A stretch of 64,000 bases of DNA from contig DBMO01000034.1 of NCBI GenBank assembly GCA_002298995.1, positions 1 through 64,000 on the forward strand, read 5' to 3'. Both the position numbers and the translations under genes were made by a program. This DNA is from Desulfarculales bacterium UBA696. GTDB taxonomy: Bacteria; Desulfobacterota; Syntrophobacteria; Syntrophobacterales; Syntrophobacteraceae. Below the pieces are notes generated by a model that worked only from the letters and a program-made list of their open reading frames with translations, had not been told where the DNA came from and searched no databases. Shown piece by piece: positions 24,311-31,652 of this stretch. Position 1 is the first letter of the stretch. Every line of letters starts with the position of its first letter.

Positions 24311-24817
24311 ATGCCTGAAAGTTTTTTATTTATCCTGGCAACCCCTCTTTTGATTTTCCTCGCTGCATTGGTGGGGTGGGTAATACTCCGTGCCGCCAAC
24401 GAATTATTTAGTCCTCGCTATGAAAAATACAAACAACTTTTCGCCACAGGTGTTTTGGAGATTGGTTTCGGCTATGTAGCCCTTTCGACTGGATGCGAGC
24501 CAAAGCACCTGAATTTCGGTCAATGCTTCAATGTTCCCCCCGTTATTGGATACATGGCGATTTTATGCGGAATATTTACGATCCTTTGCGGGTTCTATCT
24601 GCGATGGAAGGAAAACCATAAAGATCGGTCAATTTTTATTGGGAAACTGGTCAAAGAATTGCTCGACCCGATTTTCGGGATGGGTTTGATCATCATGGGG
24701 TTGTTTGTCGCGAAAGGCGGATGGTTATATCGTGGCTATCCGGTGTCTCCTGTGGCAGGGGTTGTTGAGGTAATATGCGGGGTCGTGTGGTTATGCTACA
24801 TGCTCAAGAGGAGGTAA
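24311..24817 (+). CDS. Multi-pass membrane protein, hypothetical
   Basis: A 168-residue protein from the ATG at 24311 (GAGAGA ahead). There are four hydrophobic segments: residues 3-25, about 45-60 (GVLEIGFGYVALS), 75-98 (PVIGYMAILCGIFTILCGFY) and 120-160 (FGMGLIIMGLFVAKGGWLY, then VAGVVEVICGVVWLCYML). The last 60 residues are duplicated as the protein at 23333. The nucleotide match (GCGAAAGGCGGATGGTTATA, GCAGGGGTTGTTGAGGTAAT) is too strong for old divergence, pointing to recent duplication. Function unknown. Confidence 0.6.
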   Translation: MPESFLFILATPLLIFLAALVGWVILRAANELFSPRYEKYKQLFATGVLEIGFGYVALSTGCEPKHLNFGQCFNVPPVIGYMAILCGIFTILCGFYLRWKENHKDRSIFIGKLVKELLDPIFGMGLIIMGLFVAKGGWLYRGYPVSPVAGVVEVICGVVWLCYMLKRR

Positions 24818-25050
24818 CCTCGATGCGGTTATCACCCGCCCACCCCGTTAGAAACCCCGCCGCACTTCCCCACGACTTCCCACGTGCGATATTTTGCGGA
24901 ATGGGATGCCCCTACTCCCCGGCGGCGACCATGGGTTTTACGTCGCTGATGGTACGGAAGGGTGGTACAAAACCCTGATGCATAAATGAGCATTGCAAAA
25001 GCGAGTTGGAAGTAGTTCGGCAACTTAGTGGAAAGTGGATAACTGCTCAA

Positions 25051-25083
25051 CGAACCCCTTCATCTCCATGCAATGAAATCAAG
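25051..25083 (+). repeat. Right boundary repeat of the tRNA-Ala island
   Basis: Imperfect copy (28 of 33) of the tRNA-Ala(CGC) 3' end and flank at 19775-19807, same orientation. No tRNA 5' half is present. Confidence 0.65.
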
Positions 25084-25112
25084 ACCCTCCGCGAGTCAAT
25101 CCCCCCCCGCTC

Positions 25113-27728
25113 CTACTGCGCCCACCAATCCGCGAAAACGTTCTGGTTTGTGTTTTTTTCCTGCCCGTGGGTCCACCAGTAATTCATCCACAGTTTATAG
25201 GAAAGTCCCGTGTCGGTTGGGAACGCTTGCAGGCTTGAGCGCGTCTTTGCCGCATCGTCGCTGTTCACATAGGAAAGGGTGGAGCCGTCGGAATTCTTGA
25301 TGGTTATGGTTGTGGTGACATTGTCTTTTTTATCGAAAGAGGCAAAGGTCGTGACTGTCAGGATTTCTCCCTGGGATACAAGCATGTTGACAGGGGGAAA
25401 GTAGCATATAGTGCCGCCTTTGGTGTCGCCGAGCCTGTCGGCCCCAAAGTACCAGGGGACCTGTAGTTCGTTGCCGGTCCCGGTGCGCTCCCGAAATGGA
25501 GACACGCTGAACTGGATATCCGATGCGGAGGTATCCGTGGTCTTCATTTGAGGAAACCCGTTGGCCCCGTTAGGTGAGGCTATACTAAACACCACGAATG
25601 GTTGAAGCAGCGGATTTGGCAAAGTTTCGGGAAAGAATTTGGGTATGCCGCTCCAACCGTATATTCCAAAATGCTTCTCGGAAAACCTGTTGGGGCAATC
25701 ATTCGGTTCCTTTAGTGGCTCATCGAATGCATAAAAGTACATTACCGGGCAGTTTTCGACCTTGAAGCCGAGATCTTTCAGGGCGAGGAAATACTCCTTT
25801 GCTTCCGGGAATTTGCCTTCAACCATCCTTCCGGGAGGGTCCGGGCAGCCGTTCGTGGAAAACGGCCTTTCGGATGGCCACCCCGTTTCCGCTATAATCT
25901 GCTTGACGGTGCCTCCGGGAGTGGCGCCGCCCCATATCCAGTTGACCATGTCAACCGTCCATTTCAATGAGAATTTTATATTCCCGGCGTTTCCGTCCAT
26001 GACCATTTCCCGAACCGAATGACCGGGATTGAAATTGGGCAAGCCGGAATTCCACGCCTCTTTGCACCGGTCGTAATACTTTGCGCCCTTGGGGTATGCA
26101 TTTGGTATCGTGTCGGGGGAGCTGTTATAAGGCTGCGGATCGGCGTCGAAGTACCTGCTGCCCCACTGGAATGGGTAGACGGTATAGGATATGGGGGCCC
26201 TGCTGTCGTGCCGGATCGTTTCGACAAGTTTGGCGACCCCGGTGTGCACTCCCAGCGAGACCTGGGTGATCTGCCCCGCCAGTATGGCAGTCGTGACAGC
26301 GGGGTGAGGTTCGTTTTGCAACTCGCCGGCGAGCAGCGCGCGCGTGAGATTTATGCCCCACCTCAGCTCGGGTACGGTACAGTTTGCGTCGGTATAATCC
26401 TTGCCTTGAAGAGACTTCGGCTGAAGCAGCTTTTCATTTCCAAAGAAGACGAGCGGAACGGTTGCGCTGAATACGGATTTCCCTACCACACTGATGATAT
26501 AGTGCAGGCATTGAAGACTTCCCTCATCGGGTCCCTGCCTCGTGAGAATGTTAAACAGGTCATTGCGCCGAGCCTTCATATCTTTAAGAGGCCAGTTCGA
26601 CAGGTCGGGAACATCGACCGTGAGGTATACTTTCATACCCAGGTCATAAGCTGACTGGATCGTATTCACATAGGTCTTTGGATCGGATGCATAAAGTCTT
26701 ACGCCCTTGAAACCTTGCGCCTTGAGTTTCTTGAGGTCGTTATAGATGGTCACTTCCGGATTGCCCACCATATATTCAATATAGCCGCCCACTTTGTCAT
26801 AGAATGGCAGGTCGGTTTTTAAACTTTTTTGAAAACTGTCGTCTTTTACCGAGATCGTATACTGATTGTTAACTCCTCTTTTGAAGTGGGGATAATGACT
26901 CGGCTCGTAGTTTATAACAGGCAGGTTATCAGACGATTCCCAGGCGCCGCTTGATGTGTAGTCAATGTCGGTGGTGAAATCAGGGGCCGATTTCCAGCCC
27001 ATGAAATCAGCGACGTTTCTGATCTTCTGCGCGGCGAAGTCATCATCGACGTGCTGGACCGCCCAATCGACCGCGGTATCGAAAAGGACCAGGCCCTCTT
27101 CGGTCAAAACCTCTTCCCGGCTTGAAGGAAACAGGCCGACCCTTCTAGCCGGTGCGGTCTGGTCCAGCATTGCCGTACCGGCCTCATAGGCAAGAATGCC
27201 GCACTTCCCCGAACCGGCTTCGGGAGATGCAATGCAGAAACCATCGCCCGAGGGGCTGCCCCATGCCATCCGAATAGGTTTTTTGCCGACCTTGACCATT
27301 CCCGAAAAGGATGCGGCTAAAGGATGGCTCGAATCAAGGATTTCAAGTTCCGTTAGCGGAGAAGTGTAGCCGAAGTCACTTTCCTTTGTATCTCCGGTGA
27401 GCCCCAGGTCCGCGAATAGTTCGGGATTGAGGCAGATGATATTTTCATCCAGATTCCGAAATTCCCGGGTCGCGATTTTGCCCGCGCCCACCGTGCCCGA
27501 GATAACCACCACCTCCTGGCCTTCCGCGTGGTAGCTGCCTACCTCTCCATCTTTCTTTACAACTACCTCGAATCCTTTTTCCTCGAGACGGTCAATCAGG
27601 GCCTCATCAAATTGGCCGACCTTATCCCCTCCATACACGAACAGCAGTCCGGAGGCGCGCGCCTGGCCTTGAATTGCAAAGAGGCACAGAATAAAAACGA
27701 AGAGGTATATGGACCGGGCAATCTTCAT
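25113..27728 (-). CDS. Secreted GH17-like beta-glucanase with an extra N-terminal domain
   Basis: An 871-residue exported protein from the ATG at 27728 (AAGGGAG ahead). Residues 1-25 are a signal peptide. Residues 26-230 (LLFVYGGDKVGQFDEALIDR) resemble a ThuA/class-I GATase-like flavodoxin fold. The central barrel has GFKGVRLYASDPKTYVNTIQ, LQNEPHPAV with Glu473 (acid/base) and AETGWPSERPF with Glu614 (nucleophile). The 141-residue spacing fits GH17 endo-1,3-beta-glucanases. The C-terminal 150 residues are beta-rich. It may cleave beta-1,3-glucan or a related exopolysaccharide. It lies next to the tRNA-Ala island border. Confidence 0.78.
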   Translation of the reverse strand: MKIARSIYLFVFILCLFAIQGQARASGLLFVYGGDKVGQFDEALIDRLEEKGFEVVVKKDGEVGSYHAEGQEVVVISGTVGAGKIATREFRNLDENIICLNPELFADLGLTGDTKESDFGYTSPLTELEILDSSHPLAASFSGMVKVGKKPIRMAWGSPSGDGFCIASPEAGSGKCGILAYEAGTAMLDQTAPARRVGLFPSSREEVLTEEGLVLFDTAVDWAVQHVDDDFAAQKIRNVADFMGWKSAPDFTTDIDYTSSGAWESSDNLPVINYEPSHYPHFKRGVNNQYTISVKDDSFQKSLKTDLPFYDKVGGYIEYMVGNPEVTIYNDLKKLKAQGFKGVRLYASDPKTYVNTIQSAYDLGMKVYLTVDVPDLSNWPLKDMKARRNDLFNILTRQGPDEGSLQCLHYIISVVGKSVFSATVPLVFFGNEKLLQPKSLQGKDYTDANCTVPELRWGINLTRALLAGELQNEPHPAVTTAILAGQITQVSLGVHTGVAKLVETIRHDSRAPISYTVYPFQWGSRYFDADPQPYNSSPDTIPNAYPKGAKYYDRCKEAWNSGLPNFNPGHSVREMVMDGNAGNIKFSLKWTVDMVNWIWGGATPGGTVKQIIAETGWPSERPFSTNGCPDPPGRMVEGKFPEAKEYFLALKDLGFKVENCPVMYFYAFDEPLKEPNDCPNRFSEKHFGIYGWSGIPKFFPETLPNPLLQPFVVFSIASPNGANGFPQMKTTDTSASDIQFSVSPFRERTGTGNELQVPWYFGADRLGDTKGGTICYFPPVNMLVSQGEILTVTTFASFDKKDNVTTTITIKNSDGSTLSYVNSDDAAKTRSSLQAFPTDTGLSYKLWMNYWWTHGQEKNTNQNVFADWWAQ

Positions 27729-27812
27729 AAACTCCCTTTCTGAAAGAGAATCGTCCTGACCGATTGGCTTGCCCGGTATGGACTTATACTGTTTTGCGTT
27801 CATGATTGAGCT

Positions 27813-27900
27813 GATGGGTTGCGCTCCGCTCCACCCATCCTACATGCCGCGGACCGGGCGGGGGGAGTCGTAGGATGGGTGGAGCGGAGCGCAACCCATC
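27813..27900. repeat. Perfect 30-bp inverted repeat
   Basis: Arm GATGGGTTGCGCTCCGCTCC plus ten more bases (27813-27842) is exactly complementary to 27871-27900, with a 28-base GC-rich loop. It looks like a dispersed extragenic palindrome or a mini-transposable unit. It lies just upstream of the GH17-like gene, so its transcript could also fold. Confidence 0.85.
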
Positions 27901-28061
27901 GATTACAACCTAGTGCAATCTTGGACGCAAAAACGTATTAGGGCAATTTTACGAATTCGCGGACTCTTTATTAATCGGAATATTGGAGGAATCTGAATCG
28001 CGACAATATTGCTTTGGATTTAAAATGTAGGCGTGGCTGCTATTCGCTGACGCTTTCCGGT

Positions 28062-28658
28062 TCACGCAAGTGTGCGAAGTGCGTGCTTGAGCAGGCTTTC
28101 AATGGACGGGTTCTCCCCGAGATTTTCCTTTGCGCGGTTCAGGGCCTTTTCGGCCTCAACCGGTTTGTAGCCGAGGTTGACGAGTGCGGAGAATGCGTCG
28201 GGGAAGGCGCTGCCGGCGGCGAAGGGCTGGGCGGGTTCTGTTTTGGATTCGGTTTTGCCCCGCACCTTGTCCCGGAGTTCGAGCACGACGCGTTCGGCGG
28301 TTTTTTTGCCGACTCCGGGGATGTTTTTGAGGCGGGCGTAATCCTGTCTGGTGACGACCAGGCGCAGCTCATCGGGGCTAATGCCGGATAGTATGCCCAT
28401 GGCAAGCTTCGGGCCGACGCCGTTTACGCCGGTAAGCAAAAGAAACATCTCGCGCTCCGCCGTCGTTTTGAACCCGAAGAGCTGGATCGCGTCTTCGCGC
28501 ACATGGGTGTGGATGTGGAGATCGACCTGGCGTCCGGTTTCGGGCAGGTCGTAGAACGTGCTTAGCGGCACCTGGACGTAGTAGCCCACACCGTTAACAT
28601 CCACGATGACGTATTCGGGGCTTTTTGCACGGAGCTTTCCTTCGAGAAATCCTATCAT
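28062..28658 (-). CDS. ruvA: Holliday junction branch migration protein RuvA
   Basis: A 198-residue protein from the ATG at 28658. It opens with MIGFLEGKLRAKSPEYVIVD, has the two helix-hairpin-helix motifs (LLTGVNGVGPKLAMGIL and LKNIPGVGKKTAERVVLEL), an acidic/Pro/Ala linker and the C-terminal RuvB-binding domain (LVNLGYKPVEAEKALNRAK). Its start overlaps the ruvC stop by four bases (ATGA). RuvA tetramers bind junctions and load the RuvB motor. ruvB is not nearby. Confidence 0.95.
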   Translation of the reverse strand: MIGFLEGKLRAKSPEYVIVDVNGVGYYVQVPLSTFYDLPETGRQVDLHIHTHVREDAIQLFGFKTTAEREMFLLLTGVNGVGPKLAMGILSGISPDELRLVVTRQDYARLKNIPGVGKKTAERVVLELRDKVRGKTESKTEPAQPFAAGSAFPDAFSALVNLGYKPVEAEKALNRAKENLGENPSIESLLKHALRTLA

Positions 28659-29158
28659 TTCCGGGCCACGTCCTCCCATCGCTTGCTCGATGAATGAGTG
28701 TTAAGGTGGCAGACGGCGACCGCGAGGGCGTCGGCGGCGTTTGGTTCGATCAGGGCATCGATTCTGAAGATGCGCTGGATCATCGAGGCAACCTGTTCCT
28801 TGGATGCCCTGCCATAGCCGGCCACGGCCTGTTTTATGCGCAGTGCGCTATACTCGTGAATGGAAAGGCCAGCGCAGGTGCCGGCCAGGAGCACGGCCCC
28901 TCGCGCCTGGCCAAGGCTTAGCGCGCTCTTTACATTTTTTGCGAAAAAGACTTCCTCGACCGCCATGCTGACCGGCTTGTGTTCGCCGATGGCGCTGCCG
29001 AGCTGCTCGTAGATCATTTTGAGCCGCTCGGGGAATGAGCGGCCGGCGGGCAGCCTGATTGTGCCGTGATGGATGTACTTGAGGCTGCGGCCGTCGCCTT
29101 CGACGATCCCGTACCCGGTAAAACGAGACCCGGGGTCAATGCCGATGGTTCTGATCAT
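28655..29158 (-). CDS. ruvC: Holliday junction resolvase RuvC
   Basis: A 167-residue RNase-H-fold resolvase. The acidic active site is visible: Asp in TIGIDPGSRFTGYGIV, Glu in MAVEEVFFAKNVKSALSLGQ, and the Asp pair in EPNAADALAVAVCH. The ATG at 29158 is preferred over the in-frame start at 29188 because it fits the family N-terminus. It is the first gene of the ruvC-ruvA pair, downstream of yebC on the same strand. Confidence 0.95.
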   Translation of the reverse strand: MIRTIGIDPGSRFTGYGIVEGDGRSLKYIHHGTIRLPAGRSFPERLKMIYEQLGSAIGEHKPVSMAVEEVFFAKNVKSALSLGQARGAVLLAGTCAGLSIHEYSALRIKQAVAGYGRASKEQVASMIQRIFRIDALIEPNAADALAVAVCHLNTHSSSKRWEDVARK

Positions 29159-29227
29159 AAGCTGAGCCAATTGGTAGCCATTATTCATTGTGAACTTTTA
29201 TGTGTCCCTCTCATCATCCGCTCCGCT

Positions 29228-29289
29228 GCTCCAGGAATTCCATCAATTCATCCGGGATTACTCCAGGGATTCCATTAATTCATCAGGTA
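29228..29289. repeat. Duplicated 3' end of yebC
   Basis: The last ten codons of yebC (29259-29289) are repeated, with a few changes, directly downstream of its stop (29228-29256). The copy would read PDELMEFLE against PDELMESLE. A small tandem duplication; the second copy lies after the stop. Confidence 0.6.
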
Positions 29290-30007
29290 TATCAAAGTTG
29301 GCGTATGCGTTCTGGACGTCGTCGGAGTCATCGAGGGCGTCCATTAGGCGGAGCAATTGTGCGGCTGTTTTGGCCTCTTCGATCCGAACCGTTGTCTGGG
29401 GCGACATGGTGACCTCGGCCAGTTCGTACTGCCATCCTTTGTCATCGAAAGCGGCCTTTACAGTCGCGAATTCCTCGGGTGAGGTGATTACCTCGAACTG
29501 GTCCTCCTGGTCCTTTACGTCCTCGGCTCCGGCTTCCAGGGCAAGCTCCAGGAGTTCCTCCTCGTTTACCTTGTTTTTGTCGAAGACTATGCTCCCCTTC
29601 TTGCTGAACATCCAGGAAACACAGCCTGCTTCGCCGAGGTTTCCGCCGCTTTTGCTGAAGATGTGGCGAATGTCGCTTGCAGCCCTGTTCCGGTTGTCGG
29701 TCATGATATCGACGAGGATCGCGACTCCTCCGGGTCCGTAGCCCTCGTAGTTGATCTCCTCGTAGTTTACGCCTTCCAACTCGCCGGTACCCTTTTTGAT
29801 TGCCCGCTCGATGTTTTCCTTGGGCATGTTTTCGGCTCTTGCCGCGAGAACTGCGGCGCGGAGACGGGGATTTCCCTCGGGGTTGCCGCCCCCCATCCGT
29901 GCCGCTACCATGACTTCCTTGATGAGCTTCGTGAAAATCTTGCCGCGCTTGGCGTCGGCCGCACCCTTTTTATGCTTGATGGTGCTCCATTTTGAATGAC
30001 CCGACAT
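29258..30007 (-). CDS. yebC: YebC/PmpR-family protein
   Basis: A 249-residue member of the YebC family with the invariant N-terminus MSGHSKWSTIKHKKGAADAK, then KLIKEVMVAARMGGGNPEGN and ENIERAIKKGTGE. Length and three-domain organisation match the family. Members were described as transcription factors and, more recently, as translation factors acting at proline-rich stretches. It is grouped with ruvC-ruvA, a common arrangement. Confidence 0.95.
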   Translation of the reverse strand: MSGHSKWSTIKHKKGAADAKRGKIFTKLIKEVMVAARMGGGNPEGNPRLRAAVLAARAENMPKENIERAIKKGTGELEGVNYEEINYEGYGPGGVAILVDIMTDNRNRAASDIRHIFSKSGGNLGEAGCVSWMFSKKGSIVFDKNKVNEEELLELALEAGAEDVKDQEDQFEVITSPEEFATVKAAFDDKGWQYELAEVTMSPQTTVRIEEAKTAAQLLRLMDALDDSDDVQNAYANFDIPDELMESLE

Positions 30008-30020
30008 GAAAAACCTCCTG

Positions 30021-30614
30021 CTATTTATCCTTTAGATTCAGGGCAAGAATATAAATTTCCCGGCTTTGTTTTCTGGATGCCTCGGGCTTTACAACCCGCG
30101 TTTTCTCGAAATGCTTCTTAACCTCGGCGAGCAGTTGATGAAATTCCGACCCCTGGAAGATCTTGGCCAAAAAGGTCCCTCCGGGCTTAAGCGCCGCCAG
30201 TGCTATTTCGAGAGCGCGCTCAAAAAGAAGGGCCGATCTAGCCGCATCGGCCACTTTGACTCCAGAGGTGGAGGGCGCCATATCGCTTAGGACAACGTTG
30301 AAGGGGGCTTTTTCGCGAATAATTGAATCAACGAAATCCCGGTCGTTGATATCCCCCTGAAGAGTAATTACATGCTTGGGAAAAGTATGCTCGATCGGCT
30401 TTAAATCGATTCCCACGATCAGGCCGGAAGGCCCGACCGCTTCTACCGCAAGCTGAATCCATGATCCGGGGGCGGCCCCCAGGTCGAGCACCTTGGCGCC
30501 GGGACGAATTATGCCGTACTTCTTCTGAATTTCCTCAAGCTTGTAGATAGCCCTGGCAAGGAAGTGCTCTTTTTTGGCCTTGTGAAAATAATGATCGCGT
30601 ACCGTAAAAGCCAT
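30021..30614 (-). CDS. rlmE: 23S rRNA (U2552) 2'-O-methyltransferase
   Basis: A 197-residue FtsJ/RrmJ-family methyltransferase from the ATG at 30614 (an in-frame ATG lies at 30623). The SAM-binding motif I is VLDLGAAPGSWIQLA. The K-D-K-E tetrad is represented by the N-terminal Lys (in ARAIYKLEEI), Asp in NVVLSDMAPSTSG, Lys in GGTFLAKIFQG and Glu near SRKQSREIYIL. It methylates U2552 of 23S rRNA on the 50S subunit. It lies 13 bases from yebC. Confidence 0.93.
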   Translation of the reverse strand: MAFTVRDHYFHKAKKEHFLARAIYKLEEIQKKYGIIRPGAKVLDLGAAPGSWIQLAVEAVGPSGLIVGIDLKPIEHTFPKHVITLQGDINDRDFVDSIIREKAPFNVVLSDMAPSTSGVKVADAARSALLFERALEIALAALKPGGTFLAKIFQGSEFHQLLAEVKKHFEKTRVVKPEASRKQSREIYILALNLKDK

Positions 30615-30623
30615 AATTTCCAT

Positions 30624-31002
30624 CTGCTTAAGGATATGAATTGTTCCCCGAATTAGTCTCTATAACGGAATTCGAACATTTTGTAAACGGAGGACGGTGG
30701 ATGGGGAGAAGACGAAACGAAGAGGATGGTGGAGCAACTCGTGTGTGGGCTGGAATTTCCAGCCTTCCGTTCCGAACCGCGGGCAGAATCGAGTTGGATT
30801 CCCGCAATTGCGGATCTAGTACTCGATATCCTTTATCTGTCCCCCGTTATCTGTCTTCCGTCCTCCGTTTCGTCTTCCGTACGCTGCTCTTTTGGAGTAG
30901 AATACCTGTCACTTCTGATTCCAGTTGCTTTTCATGTTCCTTCGCGAGTTCATTCCGGGATTTCCGCTAGTTATCCTCTATTATTCCAGCCCAGGGGGGA
31001 GA
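30624..31002. other. Pyrimidine-rich divergent gap
   Basis: Divergent intergenic region between rlmE and the macrodomain gene. The plus strand has a run of CCGT/TCTGTC-like segments (about 30828-30890). It should hold promoters for both sides, but no clear hexamer pair was seen. ORFs here lack ribosome-binding sites. Confidence 0.4.
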
Positions 31003-31533
31003 ATGGAAAAGATCGTAAACGGCAGGAAAATCACCCTTTTTCGGGGAGATCTGACGGAACTGGCGGTGGACGCGGTGGTAAATGCCGCAAACGCTCATCT
31101 GCAACTCGGGGGAGGGGTGGCCGGCGCGATCCGCACGAAGGGCGGTCCCAGCATCCAGGAGGAGTGCAACCGGATAGGCCCGATCAAAACGGGGCAGGCC
31201 GCGATCACCGGCGGCGGAAACCTGAAGGCATCTTATGTAATTCATGCGGTTGGCCCCGTTTACGGCCACGGCAACGATGACGAAGATCTTCGAAATGCCA
31301 CGCTCAACAGCCTAAGGCTTGCAACGGACAAGGGAATCAAAACCATGGCTTTCCCGGCTATAAGCACGGGGATTTTCGGGTTTCCAAAGGACCGCTGCGC
31401 CAGGATCATGCTGCCAACGGTTCGCGATTTCCTCGAGGCGGGGCAAACAAGCCTCGAGGAGGTTATTATTTGCCTGTGGTCGGCCGAGGACCTGGATATA
31501 TTCGAAAAGGCCATGGATTCACTTGCGGAATAA
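31003..31533 (+). CDS. Macrodomain (ADP-ribose-binding) protein
   Basis: A 176-residue stand-alone macrodomain of the YmdB/MacroD type. The ligand-binding loops are clear: FRGDLTELAVDAVVNAANAH with LQLGGGVAGAI after it, and the second loop FPAISTGIFGFP. Members hydrolyse O-acetyl-ADP-ribose or ADP-ribosyl groups. The ATG at 31003 follows GGGGGGAGA; an upstream frame to 30925 is not needed. It stands alone, between rlmE and the PEP-synthase-like gene. Confidence 0.9.
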   Translation: MEKIVNGRKITLFRGDLTELAVDAVVNAANAHLQLGGGVAGAIRTKGGPSIQEECNRIGPIKTGQAAITGGGNLKASYVIHAVGPVYGHGNDDEDLRNATLNSLRLATDKGIKTMAFPAISTGIFGFPKDRCARIMLPTVRDFLEAGQTSLEEVIICLWSAEDLDIFEKAMDSLAE

Positions 31534-31652
31534 GGCGGCGGAAAATAGCATTTCCGCGGAAAATCTGCTTTTTGAGCGCGCCTCCGCTTGAAAGTACAGC
31601 CCGAGGAATGTTATGCCCCGCCTAAATTGGTAAGACAGCGACAGGATATCCG

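Larger units (their letters stand above)
19793..25083. mobile_element. Candidate genomic island at tRNA-Ala(CGC)
   Basis: A 5.3-kb stretch between the tRNA-Ala 3' end and its imperfect copy at 25051. It holds PEP-CTERM, immunity-like, TPR, secreted and membrane ORFs, many on the minus strand, plus two interspersed repeat families. Neighbours on both sides are housekeeping or conserved genes. No integrase remains inside, so if the island moved, it was by a lost or external recombinase. Confidence 0.5.
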
